Origin: Ganoderma boninense
Taxonomy: Eukaryota; Basidiomycota; Agaricomycetes; Polyporales; Polyporaceae
Direction of reading: 5' to 3'
Assembly (NCBI GenBank): GCA_002900995.3
Contig: CM035313.1
Coordinates: 2,294,001 to 2,358,000, forward strand
DNA: 64,000 bases
In this document: positions 48,146-60,290 of the stretch, one piece after another
How positions within the stretch are numbered: position 1 is the stretch's first letter
Layout: each line of letters starts with the position of its first letter
Notes under the pieces: model-generated
What the model saw: the letters and a program-made list of their open reading frames with translations, nothing else
Database searches by the model: none
What the model was told of the DNA's origin: nothing
Made by a program: the position numbers and the translations under genes

Positions 48146-51100
48146 CTAGTCATGCACCTGCAGAACAGCATCGTCGTCTTCCTCCTCATCCTCTTCCTCA
48201 TCTTCGCCGTCAGCATCCCCTCCCAGCGCGCCATTCTGAATCGCGCCGTCCACATAAGGGGTCCCCTTGCCTTTACCCTTGCCGTTTACCTCCGACTTCT
48301 CCGCGTGTTCCATAGACACATCTCTGTCCTCTCCGTCTTCCGGGATCGCAGGCAGACCAGACGGCGAGCCAGATTTGTCCTTCAGCCCGTTTTCCCCAGG
48401 CGTCTCCTCCATGTGCAACGGCACGCCCGCGGTGAACGCCTCGCTCAGCGAGCTCACAGTCGACACCGCCATGTCGAGCACGGCCTCCACGCGTCGCTTC
48501 AGAGTCTCGCTTGAGCTTGTCACGGTCTGGTATTGGCGCCAAGTCAGCATCCCTGGTGCGGGTGCTTGAGAGGAGGCAGAGGGGACGTACCATGGAAAGG
48601 AGGTTGATGACGGCGTCTGCTTCGTCCAGGGTAACCAAGAGGGAGGGCTCGGGTGCATCCTCGCCCACGTCGGTAACCTCCTCTTCTGGCATGTGCAGTT
48701 CCACGTCGCCAAAGTGGGCTTCAAGGAACCAGCAAAGCCGCTGTATCCGCATGACCGGCGCCGTGTCGTCAGTGATGTCTGCATGAGGATGCGGATGCTC
48801 TGGTTGGTCAGAGTGGGAGTGCGAATGCGAATGGGTCGTGACTACAGAAACAAACTGAATGAGCTCAGGCATGCAAAGAACTGGTGGAATGACGAACGTT
48901 TCACGGAGGCAGGGCTTTTGTCAATCCCATTGATGAGCGCGAGTGTCGAGTCTGCGATCATGTCGTTGCTCGCACTCGAGTCCCACTCGAGCGTCAGCTC
49001 CTGCTCCGCACTGAGCTTGATGTCGACTGCGCCCATGACCTGCGCCACGCTTGGTAAACGGTTTCGAACAGAACAGGACTTCAGGAAGCGTACCCGCATG
49101 GTCGGAATGCCATCCTTGTCCAATCCCTCCTCGATCTGCCCGAACATACCCTCCAAATGCCAGCGAACCAAGTCCCAACCGACACCAAGCGCGACCTTCT
49201 GCCGTTGGGTCACCACACATGTCGTCAGGCCCGCAAAGTCTCGTAGGTCGCGCGGGTCAAGGAGCGTGTATGAGTAGTCCTTTGACACCAGTAGTCCGGA
49301 GATAACGTCGTTGGGTTGTGGTGGATGTGCGGCGAGGGTACCGATAGCCTGCGACGACACTGAGCTCAAGGCCGAAGGGGCAGCAAGGAGGAGCCACTAA
49401 CCTTCGCTACGCGTTCACTGCGGAATGTCAATTCGAGTGATTCCAGGTTCCGGGGCATATGAATCTTGATATCCTCATCTCGACTCTTGTACCGGTCCTG
49501 CATAGCAGCTTTAAGCCGACCCATTCCTGTGGCTTCCCCATGGACCAAGACCTGTTGGTGCCCAATTAGCATCTTGCTCTCGCAGAATGGAAGAGATGGA
49601 GCGACTCACGATGTGCTGGGGCTTTACGAGTTCCATGAACTCAGAGTTCTGTGAGTAGTCGACATGTGCACTGAAGGAGATGTAGTCGACTGATAGCTTC
49701 CTCTGAATCGTGTTGCCCTTCATTCCCATGATCTCGCTAGGCTCGTTGAGGATATCCTGATATGACAAAAGGGGGGAGAAACGCATGAACATCAACTCAC
49801 TCTCAGACAGATGAACCACTCAAACAGATAGAGATAGGGAGGAAAAATTTGTCCATTGCTTCGCATGGTACATACAACACGGACGGAGGGGTACACGACG
49901 ACGATACCATCGGTCCTGATATGGTAGCCACTCACCCTCGCCATCGTCCCTTCAACAGAATACCCCGTCACAATTAGACCGTTTTTCGAGTCAGGGGCCC
50001 AAAGCTCGAGGAGTTCCCGGCTGGGGCCGGTCGTCATGAAACCCGGCGAGGCCAGGACCACGCAAGGAGGACCTTCAGCTATTTTGCGCTCCCAATTCCT
50101 TGTACCAGAGACATTCGTGATATGTCTGATTGCCGCATATAAGCATATTGTGGAGACAAAATAAGGCCAAACGTACTTGAATACAAAGGGATTGTCGCGT
50201 TTCGCGAACCGCGTTCGCACGTTGGAGTTCATCGTGTGGATATATGTCTGGTACACGGCCATACACTTCCTCGCCAGACTTGAGGCGTAGTATATTGGTA
50301 CATTGTGAAGATCCGGATGTTTTGCCCAGTATTCATCTAGAATCAGTAGTAGCTCCTGCGCACGTCCTAGGGCGAATGTGGGAAGGAGAACGTGGCCTCC
50401 GCGACGAATAATAGAATGGACCAAGTTGGTAAAACGGGCCTCCTTGTCCTCCCTCGGCTCATGGCTTTGGACACCATATGTGCTCTCTACGATAAGTACG
50501 TCGGGGTGAATTGGCGGGATTTCAGCCTTGACCAAATGTCGGTCCTCTTCTCGAGAGTAGTCACCAGTGTAGAGAATCTTCAAACCAGCGATGTCGATCA
50601 AGAACATGCAAGCTCCCAGTACGTGGCCAGCGTGATAGGGTGTGAAAGTGACTCCAGGACAAGGGGTGATAACTTGGTGTGCTGAGACAGGAATGATGGA
50701 CGCGAGAGACAAGGACATTTCGAGGGGCGTGAATAAGGTGTCCGCCGAGGAAGAGCTACATCGAGAACTCAACCAGACTGACGGGGCACAAAAATACGAG
50801 GATACATACCTCATTCTAACGAAGTCCTGCATCATGAATTTGTGCAAGGCCTTCGTAGGATGTGTCATGTACACCTTCCCCTTGCCGTCCCTGAAATTCG
50901 TCTGTTCCCAAGTAAACCGCGAAGCACATCAAATGGGAGGTGATGAAACGCACTTTCTCCATGATATACGTGAGCGCTGCGGCATGATCGAGGTGAAAGC
51001 TACAAGGGGAATGAGCTACTGTTGAGCCGGAGTCTGCTGACGGGAAACGCACTGTGTCACAAGCAAGACATCCACAGTGCTCCAGTCAAGATCATCCACG

Positions 51101-51249
51101 AAAGGCAAAGAGGCGATTCCGCTATATGCTGGGTGAACCCCAGCGTCGCAGACGATGGTTCGACCACGATACTGTAAAACGCAACATGACCGTCCTACTT
51201 CCTGCCCGGCGCCGAGGAGGGTTATACGAAGCTTTGGTACGTCAGACAT
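48146..51249 (-). CDS. YSH1: CPSF73/Ysh1 pre-mRNA 3'-end endonuclease
   Basis: Zinc-dependent metallo-beta-lactamase/beta-CASP nuclease that cuts pre-mRNA at the poly(A) site. Exons: 51249-51053, 50999-50954, 50901-50810, 50755-50177, 50125-49936, 49756-49610, 49551-49402, 49348-48898, 48841-48591, 48526-48146; 2484 nt, 827 aa. Key motifs: LRITLLGAGQEVGRSC, HFHLDHAAAL (metal ligands), FTPYHAGHVLGACMF, ILYTGDYSREEDRHL, VLIVESTYG, LPTFALGRAQELLL, VVLASPGFMTTGPSREL, SFSAHVDYSQN. The C-terminal domain carries a His-rich loop (THSHSHSHSDQPEHPHPHAD) after SPASVK and ends in an acidic tail. The 179-nt intron 5 is long. Head to head with the 89-aa protein gene, 270 bp between starts. Confidence 0.95.
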
Positions 51250-51519
51250 AGCCAAAGAAGTCCACGCCCAGAACAGCCCCGGAGAATAGAAAAGAGAAGC
51301 GAGAGACTAGGGCGCAAAAGCTGAAAGGGGGTGGGATGGCGGTAAGTGGACAACCTTGCCTACGCCCTGCCACACCCTGGCCCCCTCTCGTGCAGTAGGC
51401 GCCCTGCAAAACTCCAGACGGCAGCCACTCTCGCATTTCAGGTTTCTCAACGGTGCTGGTCTCCGGCTTCGACCACCTCCTCCCCAGTATCCAGCGTGTC
51501 TGGAACCTTGTCCATCAAT

Positions 51520-51836
51520 ATGGCAAAGCAGCGCAAGCAACAGGCAAGTGCGAGTATCAAGAATTCTCGCCAGGCCGCTGCGAAACAAGCGGTAAAAAAG
51601 CGGTCGAAAGCCACAAACCGAATATCCAAGGACCAAGTCATCAACGTCACGGCTCAAATCAATAGTCAGTTTGCCCAGGTCCATGGTCTATATGCTACCA
51701 AGGTTCGTACTTCGACTCGCCACAGGAAGCACCTCTAACGCTACCATAGTCGAAGCAGACTCAAAATGTCGCTGCTGCCCCTGCGCAACCGGAGCCTTCT
51801 GTTCAAGACCTCGCGAATGTCATGATGGGTTTATAG
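51520..51836 (+). CDS. Small basic protein of unknown function, 89 aa
   Basis: Exons 51520-51702 and 51750-51836; 270 nt. The N-terminal two thirds are strongly basic and helical (MAKQRKQQASASIKNSRQ, AVKKRSKATNRISKDQVI), which suggests RNA or chromatin binding or a nuclear/nucleolar location. The tail is Ala/Gln/Pro-rich and ends SVQDLANVMMGL. The intron has a GTTCGT donor and a CATAG acceptor and keeps phase. I do not recognise the family. Its close divergent pairing with YSH1 hints at co-expression with RNA-processing genes but proves nothing. Confidence 0.72.
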
Positions 51837-52484
51837 CCCTCTCATCTCCCGCTGGACCTCCAGGTATGTGCAAGCCAGTTTTATTTGACGACATCTGCTC
51901 ATGCATGTTTGTTTAGAGGCTTGCTACACGCTCGTTGTTCATTCCTCGACCACTGTACGCTCATCTGGCGCCGCTATGATCTAGTAAATTACCAGGAGAC
52001 CTCGTTGAGACCAGGTCTCGTACCGCTGCTGAGCTCCAAGGCAGCAAAATTTGGTATAGCATGGTCAAAATGGCCTGAGTAGGGTAATGGGGTCTAGCAT
52101 GCATCCCAATCACCGCAATGACACTGACATCTATACTAGAAGGTCCTTTCGGGAGTTTCTACCAGCATAATCGCATCCGAATTGTCGAAGATGACCTTAC
52201 AATGCCACGATACAAAGCTATCTTCTGAGATACCACCTTTAATTCGGTGTCGACCGTCGGAAGTCGATCCTTTCCGTCAAATAGAACAATGGGCACCCAA
52301 GACCTGGCGACTGTCGTGTTTATTCCTCACTTCCGACTTCTATGACCTTTTCCGAACCAGTAATCTAGCCAATTGTCTGTTGACCGGTGAATCGTTGCCG
52401 ATGTTAGATGGTATGCCTTGTCTCCGTTCAATTTAGCATCATCCACCATGAATTAACCACATCGGCCTATATTCTAGTATTCAA
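51837..52484. other. Intergenic with possible coding relic
   Basis: About 650 bp between two convergent 3' ends. In the plus strand, coding-looking snatches appear in different frames separated by stops (RYDLVNYQETSLRPG near 51975; FYQHNRIRIVEDDLTMPRYK near 52160-52215). No start, stop or splice structure links them. Probably 3' UTR plus a decayed fragment. Confidence 0.35.
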
Positions 52485-53799
52485 TCAAACCCCATACATC
52501 TTCTTCGCATTCTCTCGGCTCTCACGCATTACCCTTAGAGTGTCCCATCTTCCTCCCTCAGAAGCCGTTTCATTGGCTACATTAGCAACATACTCAGCAG
52601 TCCAGGGGATCATGGCGGAGTGGGAGATCGGCAGCCTTCCCTTGAGGTTCTTCAGTGAGTTGTAAATATTTGAAGGGGTCATAAAAGGCGCGTCCGTCTC
52701 CAGCAGGATGCGGAGGGGTGCCTCTTCATTGGACGAAGCGGCCATTCGGCGAATAACTTCAGACGTGTTGAGATTTGTGGAGTACGTGATAACGCCTACG
52801 TCCAACACCAAGGTCATTCAGACAGTCCGTGATAAGACGGTCATTTCCACACACCGGTGATCCCAATGTATAGATTGGGGAAATGGTCCAACATGCGAGC
52901 GGCCCATTCTGGCGAGTCAGTGTAGCAATGGATATGTATCTTATGACCGATCGACATGGTCAGCTTTCCGTCACAAATAAAGAATGGGCGGGGGACGTCA
53001 TCGACGCACCCGGTGCGCTTTCGGAACATGCTCTTTCAGGATGCGCTCTGAATCCTCCTCGGCTTCTCTGGTATGGATGGTAAGAGGCTTGCCTAGTCGG
53101 ACGGCATGTTTGAGCTGTCGGACAAAGACATCTTGCTGGACTTGGCGCGGGGAATTGTCGTAATGGTAATCTAGCCCCATCTCACCCCATCCGACGCAGC
53201 GAGGATGCGACATCGCCTCTATTCTGGGGGTTGCGATTCGAGTTAGAGACGAACTGCACGACTGTTAGGTTACTCACACTTCGCGCTCTATTTCATCGGT
53301 ATAATTCTTTGCTTCATGCCTGGACCATCATTAGGATTTGTCTACATTTTCAGGTGGATGAATATCGTACGGATGAACTCCTGTGACCGAGGCGCATATA
53401 GTGCCGCGTTTGGTTAGTAAGTGACTGTTGTAACGTTCGCTGAAACATTGAAGGGGACGTACCCATTACGAACCAGTACTGGAGCCCGCCCCACAACTCG
53501 CGCCTGCCTTGCTCGGTCAAGGCGGAATCGGCGATTTCTTTCCAAGTCTTGTGCTCTGGTGCTTCGCAGTAGACATCGACGATAGCGTCTACGCCGCGAT
53601 CGTTGTACAATTCGCGCACAAAGTCATAGACGGTGACATATCGCGCCTGCTTGTACTTGCTGCGGTAGGAGGAGTAAGTGGAGAGGAGATGGGTGTGGGT
53701 GTCTACGATGGGTGCGCTCGAAGGACGTGGACGTGCAGCATGTTGGGGAAGTAGAAGATGGTCCTCATGTGGGACGGAGGGCTTCTTGTTCTTGCCCAT
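52485..53799 (-). CDS. TatD-family metal-dependent deoxyribonuclease
   Basis: TatD-like TIM-barrel nuclease. Exons: 53799-53463, 53380-53371 (10 nt), 53319-53278, 53223-53010, 52939-52855, 52795-52485; 999 nt, 332 aa. Metal-site motifs in order: IVDTHTHLLSTY, GVHPHEAKNYTD (the GVHP loop is built across three exons), CVGWGEMGLDYHYDNS, PLTIHTREAEED, HIHCYTDSPEWA, LRILLETDAPFMTP, ending MRESRENAKKMYGV. The 10-nt second exon (GA GTT CAT CC) is needed to make GVHP. The frame stays open upstream to an ATG at 53949 whose Arg/Ser-rich product could be a mitochondrial presequence; I prefer the MGKNKKP start. Head to head with the Ctf4 gene. Confidence 0.9.
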
Positions 53800-54283
53800 C
53801 TTTCGAGTGGTCGGAAGGTGAGATGGGGCACAGTAACGCCTTGAGAAGGAAGCCTGGCACAGACCGAAGCTTGGAGCAGCTGAGCGGAAATGGCAGCAGA
53901 CATGGACTCCGCCGGTCCGGTGCCGGAGCAGTCCTCCCAGCAGTGTCATCGTGGAGAGTCAACACTCGTTTCGGGACATAGTCACTGGCCAGAGATGAAG
54001 GTGAAGATGAAGATGAAGATGAAGATGAAGTAACAGTTGAGTCCTGACCGAGAGAGGACGAGCCCGATGAGGTGGAGCACACTGCGCAGACGGACGCAGC
54101 GTACTTTCTCTTTGCCGAGCGAGAGGCTCCGGGCCGAGGGCTCCCTGGCGCTGGGAGAGGGGGTTACGTGTGACTGACGCGTTACGCCACGCGTCTTGGT
54201 AGGCGCCAGAGCGGGTGCTCGCGTGTTGTGAGCCTGCTCTTGTCCCGTCCACAACACGACCACGACGCTCGTCGACGCCAACG
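53800..54283. promoter_or_regulatory. Divergent intergenic between TatD and Ctf4 genes
   Basis: 484 bp with both promoters and a short hexanucleotide repeat (listed separately). The minus frame to 53949 may be a longer TatD N-terminus. Confidence 0.4.
53994..54030. repeat. GAAGAT hexanucleotide microsatellite
   Basis: About six imperfect copies of GATGAA/GAAGAT in a row, in the shared promoter region. Likely length-variable between strains. Confidence 0.85.
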
Positions 54284-57200
54284 ATGACCTCCACCGTTCA
54301 TGTCAACCCCGCTCACGGCCCTGGAACAACCTTTGTCGCCTTCTCCCGCGATGGCTCGTTAGTCCCTCCTCTACACTCTTCCTTGCCCCTGCTCCTCACC
54401 TCTCCTCACCAGACGCGTCTACACCGGCGGAGCAGACACTCTCGTTAGGATATGGAATACAGAGCTAGGAGAGGACCAGGAGCCACCAAGTGCTGCTGAA
54501 GCTACGGATGAGGTTACAGCACTGGCCGCCGGTGTATGTTCTCTTCCCCCTCCATCACCAACTCTGCTCATATGCAGACAACCATACCTCTCAGACCAAT
54601 TGCTGGCTATCTGGTAGCAAAGATGGAGACGCACGAAGATACCAAATCATGAAGCCTGTTCCTGACGCCAAACCTACCATGGAGGGCCTTGTTGCGAGTG
54701 CCCAAGGTGTCACCATCCATTCTATTGCTGTCGACCCGAAGGGTACGAGGGTCGCAGTCACGTCCGAGTGAGTCTTCTGCTACTATCTACGTGTTGCTGT
54801 AGTGTATGCTACAGAGGATAGGCAATTGACTACAACTTGCCTAGCGAACCCGATGTGAAGCTCATCGACTTGGACGACATTACCAAGATATCCATCCTCA
54901 AAGGTCACACCAAGGCCGTGCGTAAAGCAACGTGGCATCCTTCCGGCTCCATCCTCGTACGTCTTTGTTTTTACTAGCCTTAGCTCGCTCTCAAAACCCC
55001 CTAGACGACATGTGGTGCAGACGGCAAGATCATCGTTTGGGATGTCTCAGGGAGTCAGCCCAAGGAAGAGAAGGTAATTGACGGTGTAATTCCCGCCGTA
55101 GCCGATTCAGAGTGAGTTCATGCAAGGATCTGCTTTTCACTCTTCTGAAAAGCTCCCCTACAGGTCTGCCGAGTTCGGCCACGACTGCTCTGCTGTGTGG
55201 CACACGTCTGGACAGTGCTTCTTCGTTGCAACGCGAACTCATGGTTAGCTCGCTCCCATCTTCTGGCCTTGTTGCTCGTTCTAATGGCGGCCTAGAAATT
55301 ATAACAATATCCCGTGCAGACTGGACCAAGTCCACCACCCTCTCAGACGAGGCGTGTTCTGGGGCTATCACCGCCCTCGCGCTGTCTAAGAACGGTATAT
55401 ATCTCGCAGCTGCGTCGAAATCAGGTGTTTTCATCTGGTCAACACAGAACAGACGTATGCTTTTCCGGTACGTGCTTCCCGTCTACTTACTGTCCGTCCT
55501 CCTGTAACTCTCCATATTTCATGGCGGCGCGTTAGCTTCCAAGGTGCTCTCAGTGCCCCAATCACTCAAATGGCGTTTTCACCCTCCAAGAACCTTCTCG
55601 CCTGGACGGACTCCGCGGGTGACCTCACGCGCTGGCAAAACCCTATTCCTGCTTCCGCGCCCGACCCTGTGAGGTTGTCTGCAGGCACAACGGCCGTCGG
55701 AGTACCGGTCAAGAGGAGGGCGACTCCTACACTCTTCGATGACGACAACGTGACGACAGCGCGGGCGGAGAAGGGGAGGCTCCAGGACGATGCTGTAGAC
55801 GAGGACCTCGGCATCGACCTCGACAATGACGACTGGATACTGGATGACCTTGGCGGCGGGGGCCTCAACGACGAGGACGGTGAAGCACGGCGGGTCGCCG
55901 GGGAGAGCGGTATTCGCGAGATGGTGAGCGTGACGAAGGCTCAGGGCGCGTTCCAGCCAGGGTCGACACCGATGGAGAACAAGAAGCGATATTTAGGTGC
56001 GTGCCGCCCCATTCCCCTACGAACGTTAAGCAGTGCGCTCAGATGGGGAACCACGTAGCATATAACATGATTGGGGTCATCGAGGTCACAGACCAAGATT
56101 CGCACCACATCGTGAACGTCGAGTTCCACGACCGCTCTGCGCGTAAGAGCTACCACTTTACTGACCACTTCCGGTACGATCTCGCCTCGCTCGGTGAGCG
56201 CGGTGCCCTCTATGCCTGCCAGCCTGAAGCGGAGCACCCTGCCCATGTTATCTACAAGCCATACGGCACCTGGGCTACCCAGTCGGAGTGGACATACGAG
56301 CTTTCGGGAACTACACGGGTCCTCGGGATAGCCGCAGGTGGTCCGCCCCCTTCTAAGTCCGTCCGTGACAAGAGCGACGTGGACATTGGCGGACAGGGCA
56401 ATGTGGTTATTGCGACAAGCGATGGCGAGCTTGTCTTCCTGACCGGAAGCGGTATCGAGCGGACTTGCCTCAGCCTGCCTGGGGACTTCGTGACAATGGT
56501 GGCGGGGAGCGAATGGGTGTTCATCGTAACAAGAGACGGCAGTACAACGATGGATGGCTCGCAGAACTTGACGGGCCGGTTGATCAAGTTCGACGATTTT
56601 TGCATACTGCAGAAGGATACTCTGCCCATAGCGAAGCGTCACACGCTCAAGTGGGTTGGCATCACTGAGGAGGGGGTGAGTCCCAAGCTTCACCTCAATT
56701 CTTCATGCATCCTCATCTCTCTGGCAGGCTCCTGCAATATACGATTCGGCCGGAATCCTGAACGCGTTGCCGCGCTTCCGGATACCGATGTCCGCTACAT
56801 GGGTGCGCATTCTGGACACAAACAAGCTCGAGCGGCGCGAGGGCAAGGACGAATCGTACTGGCCCGTTGGCGTTGTGGGCGATAACTTCATGTGTCTCAT
56901 CCTCAAGGGCCGACAAGAGCACCCAAGCTTCCCTAGGCCTCTTATTCAGGAGCTTCCCATCCGCCTACCATTCAGGCGGACTGATCCCAAGGAGGGGCCC
57001 CTGGAGGAGCAGTAAGTTACTATGCCTCCTTCCCATCCATCCCTTCACTAACACTCACGCCAACAGGTTTGCCCGCGAGACCCTCCTTCTCGACATCCTC
57101 CGCGACAGCCTCGGCGACGATCTCTCAACCCCCGACCTCGCCACACGCGAGCTCGCGCTTGACAAGACCCTAATACAGCTCATCCAGCACGCGTGCAAAT

Positions 57201-58297
57201 CTGATCGTCTTGCGCGTGCGCTTGACCTCGTCCGCCTCCTGCACCACACTCCTTCGTTTGACGCAGCAGCGAAGATCGCGGGTTTCTACCACCTCATCGG
57301 CCTCCAGGAGAAGATCGAGCTGCTGAAGGACGACCGCGAGGACGCCGACCGCCTGGAGGGCCTTCGTAACCGCCGTCGTCAAGTCCAGAGCGACTTCGCG
57401 CCTGTCCCCGCCATGCGCCTCCCCGCCGCCGGCGCAGACGTCAGCTCGCGTCCGAAGCCGTTCCAGGACTTCCGTCCGCCCCCCGCCCTGCACCGTCCCG
57501 GGCTGGAGCGTGCGACGCCTGCCACCGCCGCGGCGTCCAGCCAGATGACGGAGGACAGCACGGTGTTCAACGGGTCCTCGTTTGCGGACACACAGGATGA
57601 CTATTCGTGGCAATCGCCCCGAAAGCGCCCCGCCGACGACGAGCCCATGCGTGAGACCCGCTCTCCCGGCTTGGACTCGGGAGCGAAGCGGCGCGCTGTG
57701 GGCGAGTCCGCTTCCACTGCTGCTAGGGCAGGCGCGCCTCAGCCTAGTGAGCACTGGTAACTGTTCTTTCGTCTGTCCAGACAAACTAAACGTTGTACTC
57801 CCACAGGGAGCAACCCGTTTGCGCGTAAGCCCGCGGCGGACGCGAACAGTCGGAATCCGTTCGCCCGAACTGCGGACATGAACAAGAGTTTGCACAAGAG
57901 CGAGAGCTTCTTCAACAAGGTCGACGCCGCCGAGGCTGTGGACAAGGGTAAGCGCGGTGCGGGCAAGGCTAAGGGCAAGGAGAAGAAGGACGTGGGGCGC
58001 CAGACAACGCTCTTCGGTCTGCCAGCTGTGCAGCCCGCGGAGAAGGACAAGAAAGTTGCAGGCGGGAGGAAGAAGAAAGCTGTCGCGGGGGTGGAGTCGC
58101 AAGAGTCGGGCAAAGGGCAGGAGACGCAGACGGACACGCAAACCACCGATGTCGCCATGGACGAAAGTCAAGTTGAAAGCCTCGCCAACGGCGACACGCA
58201 AATCGACGAGGAGCAAACACAGTTGGAAGATACGCAAGTTGACAATGACATGGACACTGAGGTAGGCAGCCAAGGAGAATTGGGCGATCTGTATTGA
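54284..58297 (+). CDS. CTF4: Replisome adaptor Ctf4/Mcl1/AND-1
   Basis: Trimeric hub coupling CMG helicase to DNA polymerase alpha and sister-chromatid cohesion. Exons: 54284-54357, 54413-54531, 54578-54767, 54845-54956, 55005-55111, 55164-55243, 55296-55467, 55536-55996, 56059-56675, 56728-57011, 57067-57746, 57807-58297; 3387 nt, 1128 aa. WD40 repeats cover the first ~400 residues ([57 protein letters not shown]). An acidic linker ([28 protein letters not shown]) leads to the SepB-type second propeller ([58 protein letters not shown]). A helical bundle ([19 protein letters not shown]) and a disordered basic tail follow. [10 protein letters not shown] resembles a PIP-box but lacks the aromatic pair. 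Confidence 0.93.
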
Positions 58298-58520
58298 CTC
58301 CTCTCCATAGGAACCTATCGACTGGCCAGATTCACCGCCACGACAACAACGAGAGCTTGATGTGGAAGCTGAATGAGGTTATGAGTTGTCCTGTATTACC
58401 ACTATGACTAGGCTATACGCAGTACTTAGAGTATTCATTGGCAATGCTTCGGACTGTCGTCTATCGTGAGAAGGGGCCCCCTCAGCCGAAATAAATGAAT
58501 ACGCAGAGACATGAAAACTA

Positions 58521-60084
58521 TTAGTCTTCAGGTATGAAACCGTCATTAATCATCAGATCCTTCAATACGGCATCGACATCAATAAGATGTTGAAGGACAG
58601 CGTAGAGCAATGGGGAATGAAACATACCTGTGGTTTGAACGGCCATGCCTCGAATGCACGGTTGACGAGTGCCCAGTCAGCGATGTTCAATTCATTCACT
58701 CGTTTTGAAAGGTTTACACGCTGTTCGCGGGGTATGCTCCCATCTGACAGCATTTTAATCAGGGTAGTTGCACCAGGTGCGAGTGAACTATGCGAACATA
58801 AGCATCCAAAAAGCCGACGTCAACAAGGAAGCGTACGTACCCGAGCGCATCCTTGAGCGGGGTGCGTTTGCGCACGAACAACCGGCGAAGGACATAGTCC
58901 CACTGGTCAGTGGTGCCCCTTTGGATGACCTGCATAGTCAAAAGTCGTCAACGTCGGCTGGGACGAGTGAAGAACACCGTGGATACACACTTGTTCAGGA
59001 TATGGGACTGCTGTAATCCCATATATTGGCTGCCCAGCCTTCCTGTTTGAGGTTTTCCCCCTGGACACTGGGGGGAAGAAATGGTCCTCGTAAGGCGCCA
59101 CGAGCTCCGGATCGAACGTCTCCTGGAGGTCCGCTGTCGCTTCGGCGATGACGGAAAGCTTACATCGCCGTGCGGTGCCTGCACCTGCGGTCAGTCGCTA
59201 AAGAGACCCCAACCTTCGTGAGCCGAAGATGTCAAAAGGAATAAGAGGTGGAGGATGACGCACCGACCAAACCCATTCACTCATGAGGATGCTCATGGGG
59301 ACCCGGCCGTACTGGAAAAGCCATGCCCGCTCGGGTATCGAGCGGAACAATTGGGCAATGAGTTGTTCCCCGTGCACGTTGTGTGTCAAATGGGAGACAA
59401 AATGCAGGTCTGGGACTGGGGGAAGGTGATCATGATGAGTTGAAGGATTCAAACTCGAGGACGCGCGTGTAGGAAGACAGGGAACTATTACTCACTCGAA
59501 GATTCCCAGGGGGCTATCTCAAGATCACCCAGAAGATGGTGCTCGTCGAGATGAGAATACGTGTCCCAGCTATGCCCAGACATAGGGACTACCGTGACGC
59601 GAGGATCCGCATCTGCAAGGGGCTGAGTATCTCAGTTGGACATGTTGTGGACCCCATAGTGTGAAGTGCTCACATGGAGGTAATTGAGATATGTAGGGTC
59701 ATCCTCTAGGATGACGAGTTTGCGGACAGTCGACTCTGGGAGTTCGAGAAGGGCGCGAGAGAGTGCACCGGGACCTGTGTGGCTGATGAATATACGCCGA
59801 GAGGATGAAGCACGACGGGACGCGCCTGGAAATGCCTCAACAACGACCTTTCCCTTGCCACTACTGGTGGGAGTGGTGCGAAACAAGGACTGAGCGACTG
59901 CCCGAGCTGCTTGGGGACTGTGGACGAAGACGCGGTCTCGTCGGGCGACGTTGACATAGGGAAAGAGCTTGCGCCATTGGTCGTAGGGCGGGAGAGGGGG
60001 AAGGGCGGGGCGTGAGGAATAGGCCCGTGCGCGGGGGCGGAGGGGAGGACAGGGACAGACACGTCCGAGGCGGAGGGAGAACAT
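58521..60084 (-). CDS. Mitochondrial rRNA adenine dimethyltransferase-like transcription factor (mtTFB/Mtf1 type)
   Basis: KsgA/Dim1-fold SAM-methyltransferase homologue expected in mitochondria, where such proteins act as rRNA dimethylase or as transcription initiation factor. Exons: 60084-59674, 59622-59496, 59415-59260, 59184-58991, 58929-58841, 58787-58628, 58559-58521; 1176 nt, 391 aa. The N-terminus is Arg/Ser-rich without acids (MFSLRLGRVCPCPPLRPRA), a good presequence. Then VVVEAFPGASRRASS in the SAM site, GPGALSRALLELPESTVRKLVILEDD, FVSHLTHNVHGEQLIAQLFR, EWVWSVRAG, CKLSVIAEA, VPYPEQ. The SAM loop EAFPG replaces the ExGxG form, and the NxxY/PY catalytic motif of active dimethylases is not obvious, which favours the transcription-factor role. 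The exon 3 acceptor at 59416 was chosen because an earlier AG gives a stop. Head to head with the importin, 206 bp apart. Confidence 0.82.
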
Positions 60085-60290
60085 CGCGTTCCAGTTTCGA
60101 GTGCGTTGTGCCAGTCGCCGCGAGCGCCTGTGCCAGCTTCGAACAAGGCCGATGGGCACGTGGTCGAGATACCGTCCCGCAGATCAATCTCGGCCAAATT
60201 TTTGGGCCACTGCTCCTTGCACAAAATCCATCTCTGCCAGGTTCCCCTTCCTCCCTCTTCCCTCCTCTCCCTTTCCTCGTCTTCGCAGAC

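Noticed and set aside
57988..58020. PCNA-interacting (PIP) box in Ctf4, [10 protein letters not shown]
   Set aside because: Has the Q-x-x-L spacing but lacks the two aromatic residues needed for a canonical PIP-box.
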